Source: JBKQHQ01 sp052148715 (lineage in GTDB: Bacteria > Pseudomonadota > Alphaproteobacteria > Rhizobiales > Xanthobacteraceae). From it: a stretch of DNA of 64,000 nt. Of this stretch, positions 35,210 through 44,368 are shown in pieces. Numbering within the stretch: position 1 is the first letter of the stretch; the number at the start of each line of letters is the position of its first letter. The notes beneath the pieces were generated by a model. That model was not told the DNA's origin. It saw only the letters and a list, made by a program, of their open reading frames with translations, and did no database searches. The DNA is taken from NCBI GenBank assembly GCA_052148715.1, contig JBKQHQ010000235.1, positions 1 to 64,000 of the forward strand, written 5' to 3'. The position numbers and the translations under genes were made by a program.

Positions 35210-35491
35210 ATGTCATCGACCTTCGACACCGTGGCCAACATCATTGCCGAGACGTGCGATATCCCCCGCGATACGATTAAGCTGGAAAGCCACGCCATCA
35301 ACGATCTCGGGATCGACAGCCTCGACTTTCTCGACATTGCTTTTGCCATCGACAAGGCGTTCGGGATCAAGCTGCCGCTGGAGCAATGGACCCAGGAGGT
35401 CAACGACGGCAAGGCGACCACGGAGCAGTATTTCGTGCTACAGAATCTGTGCTCCCGCATCGATGGCTTGGTCGCCGCCAAGGGGGCATAA
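35210..35491 (+). CDS. acpXL: Acyl carrier protein AcpXL for very-long-chain fatty acids
   Basis: 93 residues. The phosphopantetheine site is GIDSLDFLD with Ser37. The protein resembles the special carrier AcpXL that holds the growing 27-hydroxyoctacosanoyl chain attached to rhizobial lipid A. ATG 35210 gives the family's normal length. It is the first gene of a six-gene operon ending in lpxXL. Confidence 0.92.
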   Translation: MSSTFDTVANIIAETCDIPRDTIKLESHAINDLGIDSLDFLDIAFAIDKAFGIKLPLEQWTQEVNDGKATTEQYFVLQNLCSRIDGLVAAKGA

Positions 35492-35505
35492 CACCCGGGC
35501 TTGGC

Positions 35506-35979
35506 ATGCGCCTCGAGTACTTTCAGCTCATCGATCGCGTCATCGAGGTCGATATCGCCGGCCGCACCATTCGCACTCAGGCTACGGTGCCCACGGCGAG
35601 CACCATATTCGAGGGGCATTTTCCCGGATACCCGCTGATGCCCGGCGTCCTTCTCATCGAAGCGATGGCGCAAACGTCCGGCTGGCTGATCATCGGCATC
35701 AACAAGTTCGAGCGGATGCCCTTCCTCGCCTCCGTGAAGGAGGCGAAGCTCCGGCACTTCGTCACCCCCGGTGAGCATCTAGCCCTGAGCGCCAAGCTCG
35801 TTCACGACGGATCAGGCTACGCTGTGACCGAGGCCTCGGTCGAAGCCAGCGGCAAGCCGATCTGCGATGCCACGATCACATTCCGGGTGATGCCCTTCCC
35901 CACCGACCAATTTCGCATCGTCATGCAGGAGCGAGCCGCTGAGATCGCCTTCCCCGCTGGGCTGTCGTCCCATGGTTGA
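35506..35979 (+). CDS. 3-hydroxyacyl-ACP dehydratase (FabZ-like) of the VLCFA cluster
   Basis: 157 residues, hotdog fold. The catalytic His is in EGHFPGYPLMPGVLLIEAMAQ, the FabZ/FabA-type active-site helix. It would dehydrate 3-hydroxyacyl-AcpXL during chain extension. Its end overlaps the next gene by 8 bases. It corresponds in position to fabZXL of rhizobial clusters. Confidence 0.9.
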   Translation: MRLEYFQLIDRVIEVDIAGRTIRTQATVPTASTIFEGHFPGYPLMPGVLLIEAMAQTSGWLIIGINKFERMPFLASVKEAKLRHFVTPGEHLALSAKLVHDGSGYAVTEASVEASGKPICDATITFRVMPFPTDQFRIVMQERAAEIAFPAGLSSHG

Positions 35980-37165
35980 AGCGCGGCGAGAGGCCTTGAT
36001 TACCGGCATCGGCATCGTTTCTTGCCTGGGCGAAGGGCCGGAGGCTCACTGGCAGCGCCTCATGGAGGCCAAGCCCCACGCCGACACGACGAGCTTTGCC
36101 CCCTATATCGTTCACCCGATGCCCCCAATCGATTTCGACAAGCAGATCCCAAAGCGGGGGGACCAGCGGACGATGGAGCCGTGGCAGCGCATCGGCACCT
36201 ATGCGGCGGGGCTGGCGCTCGAGCAGGCGGGCCTCAAAGGTCAGCGCGAGTTCCTTGAGCGGATGGATATGATCGTGGCTGCCGGGGGCGGCGAACGTGA
36301 TCTCGCGGTCGATGGTGCAATCCTTTCGGCCATCGACGCCGCCAAGGAACCCGCAGCCTTTCTCAACGAGCGGCTGATGAACGATCTGCGGCCGACCTTG
36401 TTCCTGGCACAGCTTTCCAATCTTCTCGCCGGCAACATTTCCATCGTGCATGGGGTCACCGGCTCCTCGCGCACCTTCATGGGCGAGGAAGCCTCCGGCA
36501 TTGACGCCTTACGCACGGCGGTCGCGCGCATCAACGCCGGACAAAGCGATATCGCCCTTGTCGGCGGCGCCCATAATGGCGAGCGCAAGGAGCTGCTGAT
36601 GCTGTACGAGTTCGGCGGCTACAATTTGAAGGATCGCTTTGCGCCCGTATGGGAACGCGGGCCGAAGGGCGGGTTCGCGCTCGGCTCGCTCGGTGCCTTT
36701 CTGGTGATCGAGGCGCGCGAGCATGCGGCAGCTCGCGGCGCCAAAGCACTTGCCCGCATCTCCAGCGTGCTCTCTGACCGCTCGAACCGCCAGCCCGGAA
36801 CGTTGATCGCAAGCCTGCAGGGCATGTGGGAAAAACTGCGCGACCGATTGGAGGGAGCGCACGCCGCGGTGATTTCCGGCGCAACCGGCGCGGAACCCGC
36901 GACCGCGGAGGAGCGCACCTTTCTCAGCCGGCAGCCCCAATTTCCGGTGCGCGCCGCGGGCAGCTATATCGGCCACGGACTCGAGGCCCAGTTCGCGATG
37001 AACGTGGCGCTCGCCGCGGTCGTGCTAATGCATGGTAAGCTATTTCCGCCATGCCCGGGCTCGCCGTTCGAGCAGCCGATGCAGGCCGTGCCGACGCAGC
37101 TGGTCGTCACCGGCGTCGGGCACTGGCGCGGCGAAGGTTTGGCGCTCGTCGAGCGAGAGCCGTGA
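35972..37165 (+). CDS. Ketosynthase-like protein without active-site Cys (FabF2XL position)
   Basis: 397 residues with the thiolase/ketosynthase fold (ITGIGIVSCLG at the N-terminus, GSYIGHGLEAQFAMN near the end). At the nucleophile position, where the neighbouring ketosynthase has TACASG, it reads GEEASG (residues 171-176), so Cys is replaced by Glu173. This is like the chain-length-factor or decarboxylating partners of polyketide ketosynthases. It probably pairs with the intact ketosynthase encoded 19 bases downstream to build the C28 chain on AcpXL. The gene order matches fabF2XL-fabF1XL in rhizobia. Confidence 0.85.
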   Translation: MVEARREALITGIGIVSCLGEGPEAHWQRLMEAKPHADTTSFAPYIVHPMPPIDFDKQIPKRGDQRTMEPWQRIGTYAAGLALEQAGLKGQREFLERMDMIVAAGGGERDLAVDGAILSAIDAAKEPAAFLNERLMNDLRPTLFLAQLSNLLAGNISIVHGVTGSSRTFMGEEASGIDALRTAVARINAGQSDIALVGGAHNGERKELLMLYEFGGYNLKDRFAPVWERGPKGGFALGSLGAFLVIEAREHAAARGAKALARISSVLSDRSNRQPGTLIASLQGMWEKLRDRLEGAHAAVISGATGAEPATAEERTFLSRQPQFPVRAAGSYIGHGLEAQFAMNVALAAVVLMHGKLFPPCPGSPFEQPMQAVPTQLVVTGVGHWRGEGLALVEREP

Positions 37166-37184
37166 GGGGGGGGGGAGCGCGCGC

Positions 37185-38465
37185 ATGCCGGTCACGCAGG
37201 ATCATCAAGGGCGGCCAATCGTCGTCGTCACTGGGAGCGGAATCGTCACCTCGCTCGGCATCGGGAAGACTGAGAACTGGGCAAAGCTCACGGCAGGGCA
37301 ATCGGGCATCCGCGCGATCCGCCGATTCGCCACCGACGGGCTGAAGACCCGGGTGGCCGGCACCGTCGATTTCGTGCCGGTTGAGGAAATGTCGGCTCCG
37401 GCGCTGTCCGAGCAGTTGGCTCAGCTCGCGGCGGAAGAGGCGATCGCCGAGGCCGACATCGGCCAGCGGGGCGAATTTCCCGGGCCGATGTTCATCGCCG
37501 TGCCCCCGGTCGAGATCGAATGGCCGCAGCGGCAGGAGATCTCCAGAGCCGGCGGTGGCAACGAGGCGATCGACTACGACGTCTTGTTACGTGCCTGCGC
37601 CGACGGGCGCTTCTCCCGATTTCACGAACGCTTCCTGTTCGGCTCGATTGCCGCGCATTTGGCCGAGCAGTTCGGCACCAAGGGCTCGCCGATCTCGCTG
37701 TCGACTGCCTGCGCGTCCGGGGCGAGCGCGATCCAACTCGGCGTCGAGGCCATCCGTCGAGGAGAAGCCGACGCCGCGCTGTGCATCGCCAGCGACGGGT
37801 CGGTCAATCCGGAATCGCTCGTTCGCTTCTCGCTGCTTTCGGCGCTGTCCACGCAAAACGATCCGCCGCACAGTGCGGCCAAGCCCTTCGCCAAGAACCG
37901 CGACGGCTTCGTGATGGCAGAGGGCGCCGGCGCCCTTGTGCTCGAAAGCTATGCGGCGGCACGCGCGCGCGGCGCCAGGATTCTTGGCGTGATCGAGGGT
38001 TGCGGTGAGCGGGCGGATTCGTTCCACCGCACCCGTTCGAGCCCGGACGGTAAACCGATCATCGGCTGCATCCGCAACGCGCTTGCGGACGCCGACTTGA
38101 CCGCCGAGGACGTCGACTACATCAACGCGCACGGCACGGGAACGCCGGAAAATGACAAGATGGAGTATCTGGGCGTGGCGGCCGTGCTCGGCGAGCGCAC
38201 AAAGACGGTGCCGATCTCATCCAACAAATCGATGATCGGGCATAGTCTCTCGGCGGCCGGCGCCGTCGAGGCCGTGTTCACGCTGCTGACGCTGCAGCAC
38301 CAACGCATACCACCGACCATCAACTATCACATGCCGGACCCGGCCATACCGCTAGACGTGGTGCCGAATGTGGCAAGGGACGCGAGCATGCGGCACGCCC
38401 TATCGAATTCCTTCGGCTTCGGCGGCCAAAATGTCTCGCTGGTGCTCGGCTGCGAGCCGGCTTGA
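37185..38465 (+). CDS. Beta-ketoacyl-ACP synthase II (FabF1XL position)
   Basis: 426 residues. The active-site Cys176 is in STACASGAS. The two His are in NAHGTGTPEND and KSMIGHSLSAAGA, and GFGGQNVSLV closes the fold, so it is a competent condensing enzyme. It would elongate acyl-AcpXL toward the 27-hydroxyoctacosanoic chain. A GGGGGAG box lies 8 bases before ATG 37185. It is fourth in position order from acpXL. Confidence 0.92.
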   Translation: MPVTQDHQGRPIVVVTGSGIVTSLGIGKTENWAKLTAGQSGIRAIRRFATDGLKTRVAGTVDFVPVEEMSAPALSEQLAQLAAEEAIAEADIGQRGEFPGPMFIAVPPVEIEWPQRQEISRAGGGNEAIDYDVLLRACADGRFSRFHERFLFGSIAAHLAEQFGTKGSPISLSTACASGASAIQLGVEAIRRGEADAALCIASDGSVNPESLVRFSLLSALSTQNDPPHSAAKPFAKNRDGFVMAEGAGALVLESYAAARARGARILGVIEGCGERADSFHRTRSSPDGKPIIGCIRNALADADLTAEDVDYINAHGTGTPENDKMEYLGVAAVLGERTKTVPISSNKSMIGHSLSAAGAVEAVFTLLTLQHQRIPPTINYHMPDPAIPLDVVPNVARDASMRHALSNSFGFGGQNVSLVLGCEPA

Positions 38466-38481
38466 TCGGCAATAGCAGACG

Positions 38482-39504
38482 ATGCGTGCGCTTACGCTGA
38501 TCGCCGACCGCAAGCTTGAGCTTGCCGACCTTTCGCCGCCCGATCCGCCCGGCCCGGCTGACGTGCAAATCCGTGTCAGGGCGGTGGCCCTTAATCACCT
38601 CGACTTGTGGGGTTTCCGCGGCATGGCCTTCGCCAAGCGCAAGCTTCCGCTTGTCGTCGGCGCGGAGGCCGCGGGCGAGATCGCGGCGGTCGGCCCGCAG
38701 GTCGCCGGATTGAAGGTCGGTGATCGGGTGGCGATGTACGGCGCCTTGACCTGTGGCGTGTGCCCGGCCTGCCGCGCAGGCCGCGACAATCTCTGCGAAA
38801 ACGTCGGCGGCATCATGGGCTTTCATGAGGACGGGTTCGCGCGCGATTTGCTCAATCTGCCGGCGCGGCTCACCGTTCCGGTCCCGGCGGGCGTTGAACT
38901 GCGCGATGCCGCGTGCGCACCGATCGCCTTTGCAACGGTCCAGCACATGCTGTTCGACAACGCCAAGCTTGCACCCGGCGAGACGATCCTCGTGCATGCG
39001 GGCGGGTCTGGCATCGGCACGGCGGCGATCAAGATGGCAAAGGCGATCGGCTGCACCGTGTTCACGACGGTCGGCGACGATGCCAAGGCAGAAAAGGCAA
39101 AGGCGCTCGGCGCCGACCACGTCATCAATTACCGCAACGATCGATTCGAGCATGTGGTGCGCAAACTGACGCGCAAGAAGGGCGTCGACGTGGTGTTCGA
39201 GCATGTCGGCGCCGAGACCTTCAACGGCTCGCTGCTGTCGCTCAAGCGCGGCGGGCGGCTTGTCACCTGCGGCGCCACCTCGGGTCCGACCACCACCCTC
39301 AACCTGATGCAGCTGTTCCAGCAGCAGTACCGGATCATCGGTTCCTTCGGTGCCTCGATGCGCAACATCAGCGAGAGCCTCGCCAAGATGGCCGACGGTC
39401 TGTTGCCGGTGATCGATACCGAAGTTGCACTCGGCGAGTTCGAACGCGGGCTCGCCCGGCTTGAAAGCCGTCAGGTCTTCGGAAAAGTCGTCGTGCATTT
39501 CTGA
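38482..39504 (+). CDS. Zinc-binding dehydrogenase/reductase of the VLCFA cluster
   Basis: 340 residues, medium-chain dehydrogenase/reductase. The structural-zinc cysteines are in CGVCPACRAGRDNLC, and the Rossmann motif is HAGGSGIGTAAIKMAKA. The catalytic-zinc ligand region shows NHLDLWGFRG rather than the usual Cys, so it may be a zinc-free reductase such as an enoyl reductase. That fits a role in reducing the growing acyl chain. The next gene starts inside its stop codon (TGATG). Confidence 0.88.
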   Translation: MRALTLIADRKLELADLSPPDPPGPADVQIRVRAVALNHLDLWGFRGMAFAKRKLPLVVGAEAAGEIAAVGPQVAGLKVGDRVAMYGALTCGVCPACRAGRDNLCENVGGIMGFHEDGFARDLLNLPARLTVPVPAGVELRDAACAPIAFATVQHMLFDNAKLAPGETILVHAGGSGIGTAAIKMAKAIGCTVFTTVGDDAKAEKAKALGADHVINYRNDRFEHVVRKLTRKKGVDVVFEHVGAETFNGSLLSLKRGGRLVTCGATSGPTTTLNLMQLFQQQYRIIGSFGASMRNISESLAKMADGLLPVIDTEVALGEFERGLARLESRQVFGKVVVHF

Positions 39505-40454
39505 TGGGCGGCCGCGCATCCATGCGGTCGCGTCTGCAAGCCGCAGCCCTCAGGTTGCGCAAGGTCTTGAAGGCGCTCGAAAGCGTCGCTCTCGGGCGGC
39601 TCGTCGTTTGGTCGCTGAAGGGCCTGCGGCGTTTCGATCCGGACCGCACGTCGGATTTCGCCAGCCGCTGCATGCGCTCGCTGGGCCCGCTTCTTCCCGA
39701 GCATCGGCTCGGGCGCGCCAATCTCACCGCAGCCTTTCCGGAGAAATCGCCGGCCGAGATCGAAGCCATCTTGCGCGGCGTATGGGAGAATCTGGGGCGG
39801 ACCGGAGCCGAATTTCCGCATCTGGACCGGCTGTGGGACTATGATCCCGCGGGCCCGCCGGCAAAACGCGTCGAATTCGCCCACGAAAGCCTCGAACGAT
39901 TCGTCCGATTACGGGATGACGGAAAGCCGGCCCTCATCTTCGCCGCGCATCTCGGCAATTGGGAGCTACCGGCGCTCGCCGCCGCCTCGCACGGGCTCGA
40001 CACGGCCATTCTTTATCGCCGGCCGAACATCGCGCAGGTGGACCGGGCCATTGCCGAGATCCGCTCCGTCAACATGGGCGAGCTGATCGCGACCTCGATC
40101 GACGCGCCGTTCAAGCTCATGCACGCGCTCGAGCGCGGCGCGCATGTGGGAATGTTGGTCGACCAATATTTTGTCCGCGGCGTCAAGGTGACGTTTTTCG
40201 GCCGCCCGACCAATGCAAACCCATTGATGGCGCGACTTGCGCGCCAGATCGAGTGCCCAATTCACGGCGTCCGCGTCATCCGCCTTCCCGGCCACCGCTT
40301 TCGCGCCGAGTTGACGGAGGCGGTCGAGCCCGCTCGCGACGCGGAAGGCAAGATCGACGTCGCTGCGACGATGCAGGTGATCACGTCGGTCATCGAAGGC
40401 TGGATCCGCGAATATCCGGAGCAATGGCTGTGGCTGCACCGGCGGTGGCGGTGA
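39504..40454 (+). CDS. lpxXL: Lipid A very-long-chain acyltransferase LpxXL
   Basis: 316 residues of the HtrB/LpxL acyltransferase family. The catalytic H-x4-E motif is in FAAHLGNWELPA. Further conserved blocks are ILYRRPNIAQVDRAI, HVGMLVDQYFVRGVKVTFFGRP and WIREYPEQWLWLHRRW. In rhizobia LpxXL transfers the C28 hydroxy acyl chain from AcpXL to lipid A, making the outer membrane more robust. Its ATG overlaps the stop of the reductase gene, and it closes the operon. Confidence 0.92.
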   Translation: MGGRASMRSRLQAAALRLRKVLKALESVALGRLVVWSLKGLRRFDPDRTSDFASRCMRSLGPLLPEHRLGRANLTAAFPEKSPAEIEAILRGVWENLGRTGAEFPHLDRLWDYDPAGPPAKRVEFAHESLERFVRLRDDGKPALIFAAHLGNWELPALAAASHGLDTAILYRRPNIAQVDRAIAEIRSVNMGELIATSIDAPFKLMHALERGAHVGMLVDQYFVRGVKVTFFGRPTNANPLMARLARQIECPIHGVRVIRLPGHRFRAELTEAVEPARDAEGKIDVAATMQVITSVIEGWIREYPEQWLWLHRRWR

Positions 40455-40524
40455 GCAGCCCCCTACCCTTTGCCCGGAAAATCGGCATAGTCTGGCTTTG
40501 CGTTCGCCAAAAATGGAGTGCGTC

Positions 40525-41277
40525 ATGTCATCGAACATTTCCGTCACGGTCGACAAGCCGATCATGGAAATCACCATCGACCGGCCCGACAAGAAGAACG
40601 CGCTGACGTCACCGATGTTCGCTGCCCTGGCGCGCGCACTAACCGACGCGGAAATGGACCCCGGCATCGCTGCGGTCGTCATCCTCGGCGGCCATGACGC
40701 GTTCACCGCCGGCGCCGACCTGAATGACTTCATGAACACGCCGCCGCTCGACCCTGAAGGTCCGGTTCCGCGTTTCCTGCGCGCGATCACGACCGCCGAA
40801 AAGGTCATTGTCGCCGGGGTATGCGGGCCGGCGGTCGGCGTCGGGACGACCATGCTGCTGCATTGCGACCTGGTGGTTGCCGGGAAGAGCGCGCACTTCA
40901 TTCTGCCGTTCGTCGATCGCGCCCTCGTGCCTGAAGCGGCGAGTTCCCTGCTCCTGCCGCGACTGATCGGTCACCGGCTCGCCTGTGAGCATCTGCTCCT
41001 GTGTGAACCGTTCGATGCCGACGCGGCGCTACGCTATGGGCTCGTGAATCGGGTCGTGAACGATGCCGATGTAGCCTCGACCGCGCGCGATCTGGCACGG
41101 CGGGTCGCCGCAAAGCCCGCCCAAGCCGTCCGTCTCGCCAAGCGTCTCCTCACCGGCGGGGCAGAATCGGTTTCCGACCGGATGCTCGAGGAATCTCGAT
41201 ATTTTGCCGCGCAACTGAAATCGCCGGAATTTGCCGAGGCCGTCGCCAATTTCTTCGCCAGGGCAGCCAAGCGATAG
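40525..41277 (+). CDS. Enoyl-CoA hydratase/isomerase family protein
   Basis: 250 residues of the crotonase family. Oxyanion-hole segments are FTAGADLNDF and CGPAVGVGTTMLLHCDL. The position of the first catalytic Glu is Val/Gly here, while Glu occurs in RALVPEAASS, the second site. This pattern suits an isomerase or another crotonase reaction more than a classic hydratase. GGAGTG precedes ATG 40525. It lies just after lpxXL but is probably a separate gene. Confidence 0.85.
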   Translation: MSSNISVTVDKPIMEITIDRPDKKNALTSPMFAALARALTDAEMDPGIAAVVILGGHDAFTAGADLNDFMNTPPLDPEGPVPRFLRAITTAEKVIVAGVCGPAVGVGTTMLLHCDLVVAGKSAHFILPFVDRALVPEAASSLLLPRLIGHRLACEHLLLCEPFDADAALRYGLVNRVVNDADVASTARDLARRVAAKPAQAVRLAKRLLTGGAESVSDRMLEESRYFAAQLKSPEFAEAVANFFARAAKR

Positions 41278-41426
41278 CCTCGCCGCAACGGAGATAAGCG
41301 CTGCACAAGCGCGCAAGGACCGGCGGCGCCGATCCGTTGTGTACCATCTCGCCTCACGCTACCCTGCGATGGGGTCCGGCTAGCGATCAGACCCAACCGG
41401 GGGGCGCAGGTAAGGAGCTCAGCGCC

Positions 41427-41825
41427 ATGGCGGCAATTCCCGAAAAATATCTCGATCTTCTGCAGCAGAAGAAGGCGTTTGCCAATCTGGCGACCCTGAT
41501 GCCTGACGGATCCCCGCAGGTGACGCCGGTATGGTTCGACTATACGAACGGCGTCATCCGCGTGAACACGGCGCGCGGACGCGTCAAGGCGCGCAACATG
41601 AAGGAAGGCGCGCCGGTGGCGCTCGCCATCATGGATCCGGAGGACGCCTATCGCTACATCCAGGTGCGCGGCCGGGTCACGCGGGCGACCGAACAAGGTG
41701 CCGACGCGCATATCGACCAGCTGGCGAAGAAATATCTGGGACGGGACAAATACCCTTATGCCAAGCCCGGCGAAGTGCGCGTGATCTACGAAATCGAGCC
41801 GACCTCCACGTCATCGATGGGCTAA
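41427..41825 (+). CDS. PPOX-class flavin/F420-dependent protein
   Basis: 132 residues, split-barrel fold of the pyridoxamine-phosphate-oxidase family. FANLATLMPDGSPQVTPVWFDY at the start, VNTARGRVKARNM, YIQVRGRVTR and the final VRVIYEIEPTSTSSMG match the small PPOX-class proteins that bind FMN or F420. AAGGAG lies 9 bases before ATG 41427. Substrate unknown. Confidence 0.88.
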   Translation: MAAIPEKYLDLLQQKKAFANLATLMPDGSPQVTPVWFDYTNGVIRVNTARGRVKARNMKEGAPVALAIMDPEDAYRYIQVRGRVTRATEQGADAHIDQLAKKYLGRDKYPYAKPGEVRVIYEIEPTSTSSMG

Positions 41826-41875
41826 ATTTCGTTTCGTGACGACGAATCGGCGCAATCCCGGACCGCGCTGGCCGG

Positions 41876-42985
41876 TCACCTGCCGGTCTTGATGCGCGTC
41901 CACAAACGATTCAGAAGCCGCTGGGCTTGCGGATCGCGGACGTGGATGGTGTAGAGGCGGTTCCGCGTCGCTTGGTCCGGATAGACCGAAGGATCGTTCA
42001 AGATCGTCGGGTCCACGAACTTCTGGCTGGCGAGGTTGCCGTTGGCATAGGCGACCAGATTCGTGTTCTTCGCCGCCACCTCCGGCAGCAGCAGGTAGTT
42101 GATGAATTCGTGCGCCTCCGCTGCGTGGTTGGCGTCTTTCGGGATCGCTAGATTGTCGAAAAACATCTGCGTGCCCTCCTTCGGGATCGCGTAGCCGATC
42201 TCGACGCCGGATTTCGCCTCGCCCGCGCGTCGTTGCGCCTGTTTGACATCGCCGGACCAGCCCACGACCAGGCAGATTTCACCCGACGCCAGGGCGTTGA
42301 GATATTCGGATGAATGGAACTTGCGCACGAACGGCCGCACCTTGCCCGTGAGGTCGGCCGCCTTTTCATTGTCGGCGGACGTGGTCGAGTTCGGATCGAG
42401 GCCGAGATAGGCCAAAGCCGCCGGCAGGATATCGTCGGAGGAGTCCAGCATGTGCACGCCGCAATCCTTGAACTTTCCCAGTTCCTCGGGCTTGAACACC
42501 GTATCCCAGCTGTCGATCTTGCCTTGCGGCCCGAGTATCGCGCGCATCTTCCCGACATTGTAGCCGATGCCGATCGTGCCCCACATGTAGTTGACCGCGT
42601 ACTGGTTGCCGGGATCGTAGAAGGCCAGGCGCTGCGCGATCTCGGGCCACACATTGACGAGGTTGGGCAGCTTGCTCGCGTCGAGCTTCTGAAACACCCC
42701 GGCCTTGATCTGCCGCTCGAGAAAGTAGGCGGTGGGTATCACCACATCGTAGCCGGACTTGCCGGCGAGCAGCTTGGTTTCGAGGGTGTCGTTGGAATCA
42801 AAAGTGTCGTATTGTACCTTGATTCCGGTCGCGTGCGTGAAATCGGTGAGCACGGTTGGGTCGATGTAATCCGACCAATTGTAGACGTTCACGACGCGCT
42901 CGCGCTGCTCCTGTCCGGAGGCGGCGAAATGAATGGCGCCGGTCGTTGCGATCACAAACCCAATCAGCGAAGTCAGACGGCGCAT
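41876..42985 (-). CDS. Polyamine ABC transporter substrate-binding protein (PotD/PotF type)
   Basis: 369 residues. Signal peptide at the N-terminus (LTSLIGFVIATTGAIHFAAS), then the polyamine-binding hallmarks VVNVYNWSDYIDP, FDSNDTLETKLLAGKSGYDVV and NYMWGTIGIGYN, and an aromatic site in VVGWSGDVKQA. It captures putrescine or spermidine in the periplasm. The partner permease and ATPase genes are not next to it, so they must be elsewhere or it is an orphan receptor. Palindromic repeats lie directly upstream. Confidence 0.9.
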   Translation of the reverse strand: MRRLTSLIGFVIATTGAIHFAASGQEQRERVVNVYNWSDYIDPTVLTDFTHATGIKVQYDTFDSNDTLETKLLAGKSGYDVVIPTAYFLERQIKAGVFQKLDASKLPNLVNVWPEIAQRLAFYDPGNQYAVNYMWGTIGIGYNVGKMRAILGPQGKIDSWDTVFKPEELGKFKDCGVHMLDSSDDILPAALAYLGLDPNSTTSADNEKAADLTGKVRPFVRKFHSSEYLNALASGEICLVVGWSGDVKQAQRRAGEAKSGVEIGYAIPKEGTQMFFDNLAIPKDANHAAEAHEFINYLLLPEVAAKNTNLVAYANGNLASQKFVDPTILNDPSVYPDQATRNRLYTIHVRDPQAQRLLNRLWTRIKTGR

Positions 42986-43019
42986 GGCTTGGCCCCTTCG
43001 TGCAGCGCAAGCTTCTAGA

Positions 43020-43052
43020 GCGCTTCCCGATTACCTTGAAATCGGGAAGCGC
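43020..43052. repeat. Perfect 13-base hairpin
   Basis: GCGCTTCCCGATT (43020-43032), loop of 7, then its exact complement (43040-43052). This is a typical Rhizobiales dispersed palindrome preceded by CTAGA. It lies just upstream of the polyamine-binding protein gene, between divergent or co-directed minus-strand genes. Confidence 0.85.
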
Positions 43053-43063
43053 GCTAACTTATG

Positions 43064-43145
43064 ATATTTGGTCGCATTTCCTGCGGAAAACCGGTTCCAC
43101 CCTCGGGTCAAGCCCGAGGGCAGGCTTTTTCCGGGAAACGCTCCC
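43064..43145. repeat. Dispersed palindromic element, copy B
   Basis: The first 22 bases (43064-43085) are identical to those of copy A near 6.3 kb. This copy contains an inserted 8-base hairpin CCCTCGGG / CCCGAGGG (43100-43120, loop TCAAG), then the shared tail. It ends just before the aminotransferase stop codon. Confidence 0.8.
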
Positions 43146-43150
43146 GACGG

Positions 43151-44308
43151 TCAGACCGCACGCGGTACGACTCCGGCAAGGCGCTCGAGCGCCATATCGA
43201 GCGTCTCGTCGCGCTTGGCGAAGCAGAAGCGGACGACCGAGCGGATCGGGTCGGAGCCATAGAACGCTGAGACCGGGATCGCGGCCACACGGTGCTCGGC
43301 AACCAGCCGCTTGCAGAAGCTCTCATCGTCCTCGTTCAATCCGAGGGGCGCGAGATCGACGTTAACGAAGTAGGTACCCTGCGCCTCGAGCACAGGAAAG
43401 CCCAGGCCGCGCAGCCCGGCGACAAGACGGTCGCGGCTACGCTGGAAGCCGCCGCGCATCTTGACGAAATAGTCGTCGTCCTTGCCGAGCCCGTAAGCCA
43501 CCGCGGCCTGCAGGTTTGGCGGCGTCGTGAAAGTGATGAACTGATGCGCCTTGGCGAGCACGCGCAGGATCGGCGGCGCGGCACAGACGAAGCCGACTTT
43601 CCAACCGGTCAGGGAAAAGATCTTTCCCGCGGAGCCGATCTTGACGCACCGCTCGCGCATGCCCGCAAGCCCGATCAGCGGCACATGCGCCCGCTGCTCG
43701 AACACGACGTGCTCCCAGACCTCATCGCAGACCGCAACGACGTCGTATTGCTCGCAGAACCGGGCCAGAAGCGCGAGATCCTGCGCTCCGTACACGGTGC
43801 CGGAGGGGTTGAGCGGATTGTTGAACAGAACGACGCGCGTGCGCGGCGAAAAGGCGCGCGCCAGCATGTCCTCGGAGAAACGCCAATCCGGCGGCTCGAG
43901 CCGGACGAAGCGTGGAATGCCGCCGGCCCGCCGCACCAGCGGCACGTAGGCGTCGTAGAGCGGCTGAAACAGCACTACCTCGTCACCGGGCTCGATCAGC
44001 GCGAGCAATGCACCGGCGAGGGCCTCGGTGGCGCCGGAGGTCACCAGCACCTCCGTTTCCGGATCGAAGTCGAGCCCCTGCCAGTGGCGATAGTGCTCGG
44101 CGATGGCACGGCGCAGCTCGGGCAGACCGAGCATCGATGGATATTGATTCCAGCCATCGAGCACGGCCTCCGCCGCCTTGCGGCGCACGTCCAGCGGGCC
44201 GGGATCGTCCGGAAAGCCCTGACCAAGATTGACCGCGTCGTGCTGGCGCGCCAGCCCCGACATGACCTCGAAGACCGAGACCGGCAGATCGGCAAATACG
44301 GGATTCAT
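43151..44308 (-). CDS. Class I/II pyridoxal-phosphate aminotransferase
   Basis: 385 residues, fold type I. The substrate-loop segment VNLGQGFPDDPGP resembles kynurenine/methionine aminotransferases. NNPLNPSGTV and AVCDEVWEH precede the PLP lysine Lys229 in IGSAGKIFSLTGWKVG, and the phosphate/carboxylate Arg is in SVVRFCFAKR. It is likely a broad transaminase of aromatic or sulphur amino acids. It follows a rhodanese gene by 60 bases on the same strand, which would fit sulphur amino acid metabolism. Confidence 0.9.
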   Translation of the reverse strand: MNPVFADLPVSVFEVMSGLARQHDAVNLGQGFPDDPGPLDVRRKAAEAVLDGWNQYPSMLGLPELRRAIAEHYRHWQGLDFDPETEVLVTSGATEALAGALLALIEPGDEVVLFQPLYDAYVPLVRRAGGIPRFVRLEPPDWRFSEDMLARAFSPRTRVVLFNNPLNPSGTVYGAQDLALLARFCEQYDVVAVCDEVWEHVVFEQRAHVPLIGLAGMRERCVKIGSAGKIFSLTGWKVGFVCAAPPILRVLAKAHQFITFTTPPNLQAAVAYGLGKDDDYFVKMRGGFQRSRDRLVAGLRGLGFPVLEAQGTYFVNVDLAPLGLNEDDESFCKRLVAEHRVAAIPVSAFYGSDPIRSVVRFCFAKRDETLDMALERLAGVVPRAV

Positions 44309-44368
44309 CGGCGCGCCCGCGTGATCCGGAGCGGCGCCGCACGGCGCCGCAGCTTCCGCGATGGCACC

